From positions 248,001 to 312,000 of the forward strand of contig JACKJK010000004.1 of the NCBI GenBank assembly GCA_020637985.1: 64,000 nt of DNA, given 5' to 3'. This document shows positions 32,665 to 42,896 of this stretch, in pieces. Position numbers and translations under genes: made by a program. The DNA comes from Rhodobiaceae bacterium (GTDB taxonomy: Bacteria; Pseudomonadota; Alphaproteobacteria; Rhizobiales; Tepidamorphaceae). Under the pieces are notes generated by a model. The model was given only the letters and a program-made list of their open reading frames with translations, was not told the origin of the DNA and searched no databases. Every line of letters begins with the position of its first letter. Position 1 is the first letter of the stretch.

Positions 32665-33873
32665 TCAGCGCGCCCCCGCGACTTCGACGCTGCGTGCCGG
32701 CGCGGCATTCGCCATCCCCTGACGGGCCTGCGCACTGCGCGTCGCGTCGATCGTGCCGCCACCCAGCAGGCGACCGCGGCCGTCGGCAAGGTCGTAGAAG
32801 ACGCAGGCCTGGCCGGGAGAAACGCCGGTCTCCGGTTCCAGCAGCTCGACGCCCGGCATGCCGCCGACCCGCACCAGCCGCGCGGCGACCGGCGGGCGCG
32901 TCGAGCGCACCTTCACCGCGATCTCCCTGCCCGCATCCAGCGCCGCCTCGAAGCTGTCTCCGCCGATCCAGTTGACGTCGCGCAGGATGACGCTCGCGGT
33001 TTCCAGTTCCGTACGCGGCCCGACGATGACGCGCGCGTTGTCCGCGTCGAGCGCGACGACGTAGAGCGGCTCGCCGGTGGCGACACCGATGCCGCGGCGC
33101 TGGCCGACCGTGTAGCGCAGGATGCCGTCGTGGCGGCCGAGCACGCGCCCGTCGACATGCACGATGTCGCCGGGCTCGGCCGCATCGGGACGCAGCTTCT
33201 CGATCACCTGCGCGTAGCGCCCGGTCGGCACGAAGCAGATGTCCTGGCTGTCGCTCTTCTCGGCGACGGCGAGGCCGTGCCGGCGCGCGATCTCGCGCGT
33301 TTCGTCCTTGTGCATCTCGCCGAGCGGGAAGCGCAGGAAATCCGCCTGCGCCTGCGTCGTCGTGAACAGGAAGTAGCTCTGGTCGCGATCGGGGTCGAGC
33401 GCCCGGTAAAGCGCGCGGTGCGGCGAACCATCGCCGGCCGGCCGCGAGGCGATGTAGTGCCCGGTCGCCAGCGCCTGCGCGCCCAGTTCGCGCGCCGTGT
33501 CGAGCAGGTCGTGGAACTTGATCTTCTGGTTGCAGCTGACGCAAGGCACCGGCGTCTCGCCGGCGATGTAGCTGTCGGCGAAGGCATCGATGACGGCAGC
33601 CTTGAAGCGCTGTTCGTAGTCGAGCACATAGTGCGGAATACCGAGCGCATCGGCGACGCGGCGCGCGTCATGGATATCCTGCCCCGCGCAGCACGAGCCC
33701 GGCCTGTGCGTCGCCTCGCCGTGGTCGTAGAGCTGCAGCGTCACGCCGACGACATCGTAGCCCGCGTCCTTGAGCAGGGCCGCGACGACGGAGGAATCCA
33801 CCCCGCCCGACATGGCGACGACCACGCGGTTGTCTTCCCGGCGTCCGGGCAGATCGAGTTCGACGTGCGTCAT
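32665..33873 (-). CDS. mnmA: tRNA-specific 2-thiouridylase
   Basis: I use the ATG at 33873 (MTHVELDLPG, 402 residues); an in-frame upstream start adds 11 residues of no family resemblance. The PP-loop SGGVDSS (about 23-29) binds ATP, and the two catalytic cysteines are in PVPCVSCNQ (about 115) and SQDICFV (about 212). The C-terminal domain has the VGQRRGIG and GQACVFYD motifs of MnmA. It makes s2U34 in tRNA-Lys, Glu and Gln. It is transcribed toward the tRNA-Met, with a 184-base gap between them. Confidence 0.95.
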   Translation of the reverse strand: MTHVELDLPGRREDNRVVVAMSGGVDSSVVAALLKDAGYDVVGVTLQLYDHGEATHRPGSCCAGQDIHDARRVADALGIPHYVLDYEQRFKAAVIDAFADSYIAGETPVPCVSCNQKIKFHDLLDTARELGAQALATGHYIASRPAGDGSPHRALYRALDPDRDQSYFLFTTTQAQADFLRFPLGEMHKDETREIARRHGLAVAEKSDSQDICFVPTGRYAQVIEKLRPDAAEPGDIVHVDGRVLGRHDGILRYTVGQRRGIGVATGEPLYVVALDADNARVIVGPRTELETASVILRDVNWIGGDSFEAALDAGREIAVKVRSTRPPVAARLVRVGGMPGVELLEPETGVSPGQACVFYDLADGRGRLLGGGTIDATRSAQARQGMANAAPARSVEVAGAR

Positions 33874-34217
33874 GGCAAAGGACTGGTCCCGAAAACAAGC
33901 GCACACCCCGCCCTCACGGCAAGGTCGCTTCCACCGCGTAATTTATGTCTGCACGTGCCTGAAGACCAGCACCCGCACCCAATTCGTGGCTTCACGGATG
34001 CGCGGTGTATCGAGCGCGACCCGGCAGAAACTGCCGCACACCCGGCAAGCCTGTCCGCCCCGTGGCAGCGAGGGACACATGCCCGGCAGGACACCCTCCC
34101 TGTCAAGTCATTGAAAAACATGGGTTTCCAAGGCCGCGGCCGGAACTGCCCACGGTTGGCCCGCCGGTTGCTTTGAGTACGGCGGGGCGAAATGCGCCTC
34201 AATGTCGAAGCCGTAGG
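33874..34217 (+). other. Intergenic region before fliK, without a gene
   Basis: These 344 bases separate mnmA from fliK. I see no small gene with family resemblance. The stretch holds the sigma-54 type site at 34157-34171 described separately, and the mnmA promoter must be near its left end. Confidence 0.5.
34157..34171 (+). promoter_or_regulatory. Sigma-54 (-24/-12) promoter ahead of fliK
   Basis: TGGCCCG, four bases, then TTGC fits the consensus TGGCACG-N4-TTGC with one mismatch and the obligatory GG-N10-GC spacing (GG at 34158-34159, GC at 34170-34171). It lies 47 bases before the fliK ATG. The activator would be FlbD, encoded at 41464-42822. Confidence 0.75.
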
Positions 34218-35978
34218 ATGGATCGCACCTTGGCAAACTTCGTCGCAATCGGTCGGGTTCAAACCGGCGTGCAACCGGGTCTCAAGTCTCGGGAAGCCGG
34301 TGAGGCGGATGCCGCCAATCCCTTCGCTGCCCTGCTCGCATCCGCCGCAAGCGCGGATACGCAAGGCCAGGCCGCCGCTCAGCCGACCGGTTCCGCAACC
34401 GTCGCCCAGCCCAGTGCGGCTCGCGACCTGCCACGCCCTCTGCAACTGCTCAAGGACATCGCCGACGCGTTCGAAGCCGCGTTGGCCAGCGGCGAGGAAC
34501 TGCCCCGGTTCGACACCCTTCCCGCCGACATCCAGGCACTGCTCGCGGACTTTGCCGCCCTGCCGCAGGAAGCACTGTCTGCACTTGGCAACCTGATCGG
34601 ATCCGAGCGTGTCGCCGCGCTGTCCAACCTGGCCGAAAGCCTGCAGCAGAATGGACCGGTCATCGACGGGCCGGAAGGGCAGGCGCCGGCAGCCGACCCT
34701 GCGGCGGGCCCGCGCCCTTTGTCCGGCAACGCGGCCAGTCCGGACGCTGCGCCCCCCGCAGCTGCGTCGGGCGCCGTTCCGGCGCCCGCGGGACAGGCAT
34801 CCGGGGCGCCCGAGTCCGCGATACCCGCCACGCCGCCTGTGCCGGCGGGGCCCGCCGTGGAGCCGTCCCTGCCGAATGGCGCCGCATCGGTGCCCGATTA
34901 TGCGCCTTCCGGTGCCGTGCCCGCTCCGGCTGCCTCCGCTTCCGCACAGCAGGTGGCTGCCGAACCCGCCATTCCCGCGACGCCGGCGCAGCCCGCTGCC
35001 GCCGGCGCACGCGAAACGGCCGCGAACAGCCAGCCTCCCGCCCCGGAGATTGGCACCGGCACGGCGAACACGTCGGCGAGTGCCAACGCTGGCGGCGGCG
35101 CCACGCAAGGTGCCGCACCCGCGAACCCGGCGCAGCAGCCAGCGCCGTCCAGCGCCACGGCCGCACAACAGTCCGCGGACGTTGCCGCGGCAGCAGCACA
35201 GGCCGACACCACGGCAAGACCCGCGCGGAATGGCACCCGGCCTGTCTCCGAACGCGACAGTCAGCCGTCCACCCGCACATTCCTTCAGGATATTGCCCCG
35301 GGCACACAGCAGGCCGAGGGATCGCGCCCTGATGCACCCGCCCGGCCAGCCGCCGCAAACGCCCTGGCGCAGGCCATCCGCGAGGCAACAGCCAGCGCCG
35401 GCGCATCCGCCGCGCGTTCAGGCGCACCGGCTGCCGACCCTGCGTCCGGCCTGACCCCGGCGCAGGGTGCCGATGCGATCCTGCTCGGTGCAGACCGGCC
35501 GGGACAGATGATGGCAGGCCAGGCGGCGGGACGCAGCGTGACGGTGTCCGCCTACGGCGCCTCGCTGCCCGTCAACCAGATCGCCATCGCGGTATCCTCG
35601 CAGGCGCGCACCGGCACCCGGCATTTCGAGATCCGTCTCGACCCGCCCGAAATGGGCCGCATCGATGTGCGCCTCGAAATGGCGCGCGACGGCACCATGA
35701 ACGCACAGCTCACGGTCGACCGGCCGGAGACCTTCGACGCGCTCAACCGCGACGCCCGCCATCTCGAACGCATGCTGCAGCAGTCGGGCATGAAGATCGA
35801 CGGCGGCAACATCCAGTTCTCGCTGCGCGACGGTGGCGGTTCCGGGCAGGGTGCCCACGATGGCGATCGCGGCACGGCACAGGCAGCCGCTACTCTGCCC
35901 AGCGGAGAAGACGAAGCTGCCGCAGCCCCCGCCTATGCCCGCATCTCGCCATCAGCCCTCGTCGACATCCAGGTGTAA
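34218..35978 (+). CDS. fliK: Flagellar hook-length control protein
   Basis: The start is uncertain; the ATG at 34218 (MDRTLANFVAIGRVQTGV) gives 586 residues. The middle (about 190-450) is alanine-, proline- and threonine-rich and low in complexity, as in all FliK. The C-terminal Flg_hook domain (about 455-545) is recognisable by RHFEIRLDPPEMGRIDVRLE, RPETFDALNRDARHLERML and LQQSGMKIDGGNIQFSL. FliK measures hook length and switches the export gate to filament proteins. It precedes flgD by 36 bases. A sigma-54 promoter stands upstream, fitting its late role in hook assembly. Confidence 0.88.
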   Translation: MDRTLANFVAIGRVQTGVQPGLKSREAGEADAANPFAALLASAASADTQGQAAAQPTGSATVAQPSAARDLPRPLQLLKDIADAFEAALASGEELPRFDTLPADIQALLADFAALPQEALSALGNLIGSERVAALSNLAESLQQNGPVIDGPEGQAPAADPAAGPRPLSGNAASPDAAPPAAASGAVPAPAGQASGAPESAIPATPPVPAGPAVEPSLPNGAASVPDYAPSGAVPAPAASASAQQVAAEPAIPATPAQPAAAGARETAANSQPPAPEIGTGTANTSASANAGGGATQGAAPANPAQQPAPSSATAAQQSADVAAAAAQADTTARPARNGTRPVSERDSQPSTRTFLQDIAPGTQQAEGSRPDAPARPAAANALAQAIREATASAGASAARSGAPAADPASGLTPAQGADAILLGADRPGQMMAGQAAGRSVTVSAYGASLPVNQIAIAVSSQARTGTRHFEIRLDPPEMGRIDVRLEMARDGTMNAQLTVDRPETFDALNRDARHLERMLQQSGMKIDGGNIQFSLRDGGGSGQGAHDGDRGTAQAAATLPSGEDEAAAAPAYARISPSALVDIQV

Positions 35979-36014
35979 GGCCGCGCCACGCAGGGCGGCC
36001 AACGGAGTATAGTC

Positions 36015-36671
36015 ATGATCCTGAACGCGATTTCCTCGGCTAGCGGAACCGGTACGGCAGCAACCGACAGGGCCGGCATTGCCGACAATTTCGACACCTT
36101 CCTGCAGATCCTGACCACGCAGCTGAAGAACCAGAACCCGCTCGAGCCGCTCGACACCAACGAATTCACCGCCCAGCTCGTGCAGTTCTCGCAGGTCGAG
36201 CAGCAGATCAAGCAGAACGACAACCTCGAGGCGATCGCCAAGCTGGCTGCCGCCAGCGCCGCCACCAACGCCGTCAGCTTCATCGGCAAGCGCGTCACCG
36301 CCGCCACGACCCAGGCGACGATGGCCAACGGCACCGCGACCTGGCACTACGATGCCGCCGAGACCGCCCAGGCCGCCGCCTTCACCATCCGCGATTCCTC
36401 CGGCAGCGTGGTGTGGACCGGCGACCGCGAGGTCGCGCAGGGAAGTTCGACCTTCGTGTGGGATGGCCGCGACACGAACGGCAACAAGCTGCCCGACGGC
36501 GACTACACGTTGTCGGTCGAGGCTCGCGCCGCCGACCTCTCCGCCATCCAGGTCGACATCTCCACCGAGACGACGATCGACGGCGTCGACTTCAGCGGCG
36601 ACGAGCCGCTCCTGATGGCCGGCGGAACGGTCATCTCGCTTTCCGACGTGCGCCACATCTACGCGCAGTAA
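36015..36671 (+). CDS. flgD: Flagellar hook assembly (capping) protein
   Basis: The protein has 218 residues. The N-terminal FlgD signature is at about 30-75 (TFLQILTTQLKNQNPLEPLD and FTAQLVQFSQVEQQ). The C-terminal half carries the FlgD Ig-like and tudor-like domains (VVWTGDREVAQGSSTFVWDG). It forms the scaffold on which hook subunits assemble and leaves when the hook is done. It follows fliK by 36 bases, so both probably share the sigma-54 promoter. Confidence 0.93.
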   Translation: MILNAISSASGTGTAATDRAGIADNFDTFLQILTTQLKNQNPLEPLDTNEFTAQLVQFSQVEQQIKQNDNLEAIAKLAAASAATNAVSFIGKRVTAATTQATMANGTATWHYDAAETAQAAAFTIRDSSGSVVWTGDREVAQGSSTFVWDGRDTNGNKLPDGDYTLSVEARAADLSAIQVDISTETTIDGVDFSGDEPLLMAGGTVISLSDVRHIYAQ

Positions 36672-36702
36672 GCCCACCTTCCTCCAGACGACGCAGCCTG
36701 CT

Positions 36703-36728
36703 GCCGGCCGTGGCGCCCCGCGGCCGGC
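36703..36728 (+). terminator. Hairpin after flgD
   Basis: GCCGGCCG (36703-36710) pairs with CGGCCGGC (36721-36728) over a 10-base loop. It is followed by TTGCTGCATTTC, a weak T-rich run. It may end the fliK-flgD transcript before the sciP promoter. Confidence 0.4.
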
Positions 36729-36790
36729 TTGCTGCATTTCGCGGCCGATTACGTACCCGGCGAACCATCGCGAAAACCCCGCGCCTTTCT

Positions 36791-36805
36791 TTAGCCAAAT
36801 TTTAA
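36791..36805 (+). promoter_or_regulatory. CtrA-type box ahead of sciP
   Basis: TTAG at 36791-36794, seven bases, then TTAA at 36802-36805: one mismatch in the two half-sites of TTAA-N7-TTAA. It lies 62 bases before the sciP start, the distance expected for a CtrA-dependent promoter. CtrA is encoded at 51884-52576. Confidence 0.65.
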
Positions 36806-36866
36806 GCGGGCCCGCCTAACCTGCCTCCATTGTGTTTTGTAGCGTATGCGTATGTGTGGAGTTTCG

Positions 36867-37142
36867 ATGAGCGAGCTTTCCCGGCCAAGGGTCAGGTATG
36901 TCATCGGTCCTGATGGCTCACCGCTGACGATCGCCGATCTGCCTCCGGCAGATACCAAGCGTTGGGTCATCCGGCGCAAGGCGGAAGTCGTTGCCGCCGT
37001 TCGCGGCGGGTTGCTGTCGCTGGAGGATGCCTGCAAGCGGTACACGTTGACCGTCGAGGAATTCCTCAACTGGCAGCATTCGATCGACCGCCACGGTCTT
37101 GCCGGTCTGCGCACGACCCGCATCCAGCAATATCGCCACTGA
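36867..37142 (+). CDS. sciP: CtrA inhibitor protein SciP (DUF1153)
   Basis: I start at the ATG at 36867 (91 residues) because GGAG precedes it at the right distance and MSELSRPRVRYVIGPDG fits family N-termini; an ATG at 36846 would add seven residues. Nearly the whole length is the DUF1153 helix-turn-helix: YVIGPDGSPLTIADLP, KRWVIRRKAEVVAAV, RGGLLSLEDACKRYTLTVEE, and RTTRIQQYRH. In Caulobacter SciP binds CtrA at promoters and blocks its activation in G1. It lies between flgD and fliF and has a CtrA-like box upstream, so it may be controlled by its own target. Confidence 0.93.
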   Translation: MSELSRPRVRYVIGPDGSPLTIADLPPADTKRWVIRRKAEVVAAVRGGLLSLEDACKRYTLTVEEFLNWQHSIDRHGLAGLRTTRIQQYRH

Positions 37143-37311
37143 GGCCGCGGGCGCGCATCGCGCCCCGTCCAGACGTGACCGAGGCCCTGTCCGCTGCGCG
37201 CGCGACGGGGCTTTCGCGCATGTATGCGCCCCCATCCACGCCCACCGCTAACGCCTCGCCGGCAAAAAAAAGCCTGAATGCAGGCCGCCGCAGCCGCAAT
37301 CCGGGAATTTG

Positions 37312-37327
37312 TTAACCACTCGTTTAC
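37312..37327 (+). promoter_or_regulatory. CtrA-type box ahead of fliF
   Basis: TTAA at 37312-37315, seven bases, then TTTAC at 37323-37327, eight of nine matches to the CtrA consensus. It lies about 110 bases before the fliF start, in the gap 37143-37435 that holds no gene. CtrA starts the fliF operon in Caulobacter. Confidence 0.65.
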
Positions 37328-37435
37328 CAACGAGGTAGGAAATTATTGCCGACCAGGCGGCCGCGCCCGGCAGGCAAGAATTTCCCATGCCTCGTCCCGT
37401 GGCCGCCGCATACCGAAAACCCGCAGGGCGGCCAC

Positions 37436-39070
37436 GTGTTCCAATCGCTGTTCGATTTCCTGAAAAGCCTCGGCGCTCCGCGCATCGCCGCGATGGGCGC
37501 GGTCGCGCTCGGGCTGGTCGGTTTTCTCGTCTTCTTCGTCATGCGGATGTCGGCAAGCCCGCTCGTCACCCTCTACTCCGACCTCACCTTCGAGGATTCC
37601 AACGCCATCGTGCGCGAGCTCGACGCCCGCGCGATCGAATACGACTTGCGCCAGGACGGCGCGGTCATCCTCGTTCCGCAGGACCAGGTCCTGCGCCTGC
37701 GCATGGACCTTGCCGCCGATGGCCTGCCCACCGGCGGCGGCGTCGGCTACGAGATCTTCGACAAGGGCGACAGCCTCGGCGCCACCAGCTTCGTGCAGAA
37801 CATCAATCATCTGCGCGCGCTGGAGGGTGAACTCTCCCGCTCCATCCGCACGATTCGCGGCGTCCAGGCCGCCCGCGTTCACCTGGTGTTGCCGGAACGC
37901 CAGCTCTTCGCGCGCGACCGCGCGGAACCCTCCGCGTCGATCATGCTGAAGTCGCGCGGCATGCTTGAAACAGCGCAGATCGGCGCCATCCAGCACCTCG
38001 TCGCCGCCGCTGTCGAAGGCCTCGCGCCCGACCGCGTCTCGGTGGTGGACGAACGCGGCAAGTTGCTCGCCAGCGCCACCGCCAGTGATGGCTCTGGCAT
38101 GGCATCCTCCCTCGACGACCGCCGCCTGCAGATCGAGCACCAGCTCATCGAACGCGTCGAGACGCTGGTCGCAAGCGTTGTCGGCAACGACCGCGTGCGC
38201 GTGCGCGTCGCCGCTGATCTCGATACCAGCCGCGTCACCGAGACCGCCGACATCTACGACCCGGCAAGCCGCGTGGTGCGCTCCACCCAGACCCGCGAGG
38301 AACAGTCCAACGCCTCCGAGCCGACCGGCAACCAGGGGGTTACCGTCGGCAACGAACTGCCCGGCGCCGGCCAGAACGCCGGCGAGGACGGCAAGTCGAC
38401 GCAAGCTGCCAATACCACCGAGGAAGTCGTCAACTACGAGATTTCCCGCACGACCACGACCCAGGTCCAGGAAGCCGGTCGGCTGCGCCGCATCTCCGTG
38501 GCCGTCGTCGTCGACGGCAATTACACGAAGAATGCAAACGGCGATGTCGTCTACGAGCCGCGCGCCCAGGAAGAACTCGATCGCATCTCCGCCCTCGTCC
38601 GCACGGCTGTGGGCTTCGACGAGGCCCGCGGCGACAGCATCGAGGTGGTCAACCTGCGCTTTGCCGAATCGCCGATGGAACTCGCCGCCGACGCCGGCAG
38701 CGGCGGATTCCTGACGCTGACCAAGGACGATTACTTCTACATTGTCGAAGTCGTCGTGCTTCTGATCGTCGCGATCCTGGTGATCCTGCTGGTCGTGCGT
38801 CCGCTGGTGCGGCGCATCCTGGAGGAAACGCCGGAGACGGAAACGCCGGCTGCCCAGGCAACGGCGGCACTTCCGGCCGGGGAGAGCGCGGCCGCGCTGC
38901 CCGGCCCGCAGACGCCCGATACCCCGGCGCCCAAGCCGGAATTCATCGAGGCCGCCCAGGTCGCCGGCAAGCTGCAGGCCGAGACGATGCAGCAGGTCGG
39001 TGAAATCGTCGAAAGCAACCCGGTCGAGGCCGTCGCCGTACTGCGGCAGTGGATCCAGGAGGCGGCATGA
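37436..39070 (+). CDS. fliF: Flagellar MS-ring protein
   Basis: The best start is GTG at 37436 (AGGGCGG nearby), giving 544 residues, the family length; an upstream ATG at 37346 extends with no homology. A membrane helix spans about 20-40, then the YscJ/FliF ring-building motifs (ALEGELSRSIRTIRGVQAAR, VHLVLPERQLFARD). A second membrane helix lies at about 440-463, and the C-terminal cytoplasmic tail ends with the FliG-binding segment (VAVLRQWIQEAA). It forms the base of the flagellum in the inner membrane. Its stop codon overlaps the fliG start (ATGA). Confidence 0.94.
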   Translation: MFQSLFDFLKSLGAPRIAAMGAVALGLVGFLVFFVMRMSASPLVTLYSDLTFEDSNAIVRELDARAIEYDLRQDGAVILVPQDQVLRLRMDLAADGLPTGGGVGYEIFDKGDSLGATSFVQNINHLRALEGELSRSIRTIRGVQAARVHLVLPERQLFARDRAEPSASIMLKSRGMLETAQIGAIQHLVAAAVEGLAPDRVSVVDERGKLLASATASDGSGMASSLDDRRLQIEHQLIERVETLVASVVGNDRVRVRVAADLDTSRVTETADIYDPASRVVRSTQTREEQSNASEPTGNQGVTVGNELPGAGQNAGEDGKSTQAANTTEEVVNYEISRTTTTQVQEAGRLRRISVAVVVDGNYTKNANGDVVYEPRAQEELDRISALVRTAVGFDEARGDSIEVVNLRFAESPMELAADAGSGGFLTLTKDDYFYIVEVVVLLIVAILVILLVVRPLVRRILEETPETETPAAQATAALPAGESAAALPGPQTPDTPAPKPEFIEAAQVAGKLQAETMQQVGEIVESNPVEAVAVLRQWIQEAA

Positions 39071-40128
39071 ACACGCTTCCCGCCATGGCCCCGCCGTCGG
39101 AAATGCGCGACCTCGCCGCCGACACGCCGCTTGAGTCGATCTCCGGCCCCGAACGCGCGGCCATCATCCTGCTGGCGCTTGGCGAACAGCATGGCCGCGC
39201 CGTCTGGGCGGCGCTGGACGACGATGAGGTTCGCCGCATCTCCATCGCCATGTCGAAACTCGGCAAGGTCGCCTCGGAGGTCGTCGAGAAGCTGCTCGGC
39301 AAGTACGTGCTGGAACTGGGCAAGGCGGGCGCCCTGGTCGGCAACTTCGACAACACCGAGCGCCTGCTCGTGCAGTTCCTGCCCGAGGACCGCGTCCACG
39401 CCATAATGGAGGAAATCCGCGGTCCGGCCGGGCGCACCATGTGGGAGAAGCTCTCCAACGTGCAGGAAGAGGTTCTCGCCAACTACCTGAAGAACGAATA
39501 CCCGCAGACCATCGCCGTGGTCCTGTCCAAGATCCGCGCCGAACACGCTTCGCGGGTGCTCGCTGTCTTCCCCGAGGAACTCGCCCTCGATGTCGTGCAC
39601 CGCATGCTGCGTATGGAATCCATCCAGAAGGACATCCTCGACAAGATCGAGCAGACCCTGCGCGTCGAGTTCATGGCGAACCTGTCGCAGACCCGCCGCC
39701 GCGACGCCCACGAACTGATGGCCGACATCTTCAACAACTTCGACCGCCAGACCGAGACCCGTTTCCTGACGGCGCTGGAGGAACAGAACCGCGAAGCCGC
39801 CGACCGCATCAAGCAGCTGATGTTCACCTTCGAGGACCTCTCTCGCCTCGACGCCGCCGGCATGCAGACGCTGTTGCGTTCCATCGACAAGGACAAGCTG
39901 GCGATCGCGCTGAAGGGCGCCAGCGAAAAGATGCGCGACTTCTTCATGCAGAACATGTCGCAGCGCGCCGCAAAGATGCTCAAGGAAGAAATGGAAGTGC
40001 TGGGTCCCGTGCGGCTGCGCGATGTCGACGAGGCGCAAAGCGGCATGGTGAACACCGCCAAGGATCTCGCCGCGCGCGGCGAGATCCAGATCTCCAAGAA
40101 AGGTGGAGACGACGAACTTGTCTACTGA
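39067..40128 (+). CDS. fliG: Flagellar motor switch protein FliG
   Basis: The protein has 353 residues from the ATG at 39067, preceded by AGGAGG; an in-frame ATG at 39049 would lack it. The N domain contacts FliF (about 20-110), the middle domain has the EHPQ-like motif here as EYPQTIAVVLSKI (about 140), and the C-terminal domain carries the torque helix charged residues (MFTFEDLSRLD, LLRSIDKDKLAIALKGA). It forms the rotor face that meets the stator. The stop codon is followed by a repeat element of about 110 bases. Confidence 0.95.
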   Translation: MNTLPAMAPPSEMRDLAADTPLESISGPERAAIILLALGEQHGRAVWAALDDDEVRRISIAMSKLGKVASEVVEKLLGKYVLELGKAGALVGNFDNTERLLVQFLPEDRVHAIMEEIRGPAGRTMWEKLSNVQEEVLANYLKNEYPQTIAVVLSKIRAEHASRVLAVFPEELALDVVHRMLRMESIQKDILDKIEQTLRVEFMANLSQTRRRDAHELMADIFNNFDRQTETRFLTALEEQNREAADRIKQLMFTFEDLSRLDAAGMQTLLRSIDKDKLAIALKGASEKMRDFFMQNMSQRAAKMLKEEMEVLGPVRLRDVDEAQSGMVNTAKDLAARGEIQISKKGGDDELVY

Positions 40129-40260
40129 AGCGCTTTCCGAAAAGTGTGAACCGGTTTTCGGGTAAAAAGTGCGACAAAACAAAGGCTAAAGCGGTTTGCA
40201 CAACTCACGTCGAACGCAAACCGTTTTAGTGCCGGTCTGTCGGGAAAGCGTTCCCGCTCG
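40126..40260. repeat. Palindromic interspersed element after fliG
   Basis: AGCGCTTTCCGAAAAGTGTG opens the stretch, and CGGTTTTCGG follows. An inverted repeat then spans 40187-40230 (CTAAAGCGGTTTGC with GCAAACCGTTTTAG, one mismatch). From memory this AGCGCTTTCCGAAAAGTG-type sequence is a widespread palindromic repeat in Rhizobiales intergenic regions. It occupies the gap of about 257 bases between fliG and fliH, which holds no gene. Confidence 0.65.
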
Positions 40261-40385
40261 CTGGCGCCAACGTGAAGCAAAACCGCGGCCGCGAGTCGCC
40301 GATCATATCGATCCGGCGTTAACGCGGCTCGCAGACAACGGTCAGGTTGGGTTGCGTACCCGCATCCAGGGAATGGGAACATCGT

Positions 40386-41120
40386 ATGGGTCAGCCAGCG
40401 CGCTACATGTTCGACGAGGTCTTCGCTCTCGCCAAGGTCGGTGAGCCGGAGCCCCCGCGCTTTGAGCAGGAAGAACTCGATCGGGCCGCCGAGCGCGCGC
40501 GCCAGGAGGGGTTCACCGCCGGCGAAGCCGCTGGCCGCGCTGCCGCGCTCGCCAGGATCGAGCACCAGCTCGCGAACGCCTGCGACCGGCTGTTCGACAC
40601 CCTGCCAGGCCTGATCGCCGCCGCCGACGGCCATCGCCGCATCGCCGAGGATGCCGCCATCGACGTCGGCGTGCAGATGGCGCGCAAGCTTGCCCGGGCA
40701 CTGGTCGCGCGATATCCGCTGGTCGAGGTGGTCGATCTCTTCCGCCAGGCAGTGGACGAGGTGCGCGCTGTCCCGCATGTCGTGCTGCGGGTGCATGAAT
40801 CGCTCACCGAGCCGTTGTCCGAGCGCATCGCCAAGCTTGCCCGCGAGACCGGCGTCGAAGGCCGCGTCATCGTCATGGGCGATCCCGACATCGTGCCGGG
40901 CGACGCCCGCCTCGAGTGGGCCGACGGCGGCATGGTCCGCGACACCGCCGAGCTGGAGGCACGCGTCGAGGACGCCGTGAAGCGCTTCGCCCTGCGCCGT
41001 CCGCAGATGCGCCCCGGCCACCCCGAACCCATGCCCGACGCCGTGAGCGGGGCCGCGCACCCATCCGGCGAAGCCGCCCCGGCCGTGGCCCGCGAGAAGG
41101 AGTTGAGCGATGGCCAGTGA
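40386..41120 (+). CDS. fliH: Flagellar assembly protein FliH
   Basis: The protein has 244 residues from the ATG at 40386. The N-terminus is variable; the rest carries the FliH pattern of a coiled region rich in E/R/A (EELDRAAERARQEGFTAGEA, about 25-60) and a C-terminal domain with a conserved VQMARKLARALVARYPL helix. It is the stator of the export ATPase FliI. It lies between fliG and fliN (overlapping by 11 bases), as in the Caulobacter fliF operon. Confidence 0.85.
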   Translation: MGQPARYMFDEVFALAKVGEPEPPRFEQEELDRAAERARQEGFTAGEAAGRAAALARIEHQLANACDRLFDTLPGLIAAADGHRRIAEDAAIDVGVQMARKLARALVARYPLVEVVDLFRQAVDEVRAVPHVVLRVHESLTEPLSERIAKLARETGVEGRVIVMGDPDIVPGDARLEWADGGMVRDTAELEARVEDAVKRFALRRPQMRPGHPEPMPDAVSGAAHPSGEAAPAVAREKELSDGQ

Positions 41121-41454
41121 TACCGACACGCCTTTCGGCGAAATGGACGACCTGCCGGCCGTGGCATCGGCCGAACCCTATTTCGAGGACGAGAGCAACA
41201 GCCACACCGCAGGTGAACTGGAAGCCGTCTTCGACATTCCGGTGAAGGTTTCCGCCGTCCTCGGGCGCTCGCGCATGGAGGTCAACGAGCTGCTCAAGCT
41301 CGGCGAGGGCTCCATCGTGGAACTCGACCGCAAGGTTGGCGAGGCCATCGACATCTACGTCAACGACCGGCTGGTGGCGCGTGGCGAGGTTGTTCTCGTG
41401 GAGGACAGGCTCGGCGTGACCATGACGGAAATCATCAAGAACGACCGCGGCTAG
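41110..41454 (+). CDS. fliN: Flagellar motor switch protein FliN
   Basis: The protein has 114 residues. It has the SpoA/FliN domain at about 38-110 with the signature VSAVLGRSRMEVNELLKLGE, then GSIVELDRKVGEAIDIYVND and RLVARGEVVLVEDRLGVTMT. It forms the bottom of the C-ring with FliM. Its start overlaps the fliH end by 11 bases. Confidence 0.95.
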   Translation: MASDTDTPFGEMDDLPAVASAEPYFEDESNSHTAGELEAVFDIPVKVSAVLGRSRMEVNELLKLGEGSIVELDRKVGEAIDIYVNDRLVARGEVVLVEDRLGVTMTEIIKNDRG

Positions 41455-41463
41455 GAGAACGCC

Positions 41464-42822
<1,359 letters not shown>

Positions 42823-42896
42823 CCCGCAAGCCGCTGGCACTGTCGTGCAACAGCCCGCGTTCTTCCACGCCGGGCACGCCGGGGAACGACCGCACG

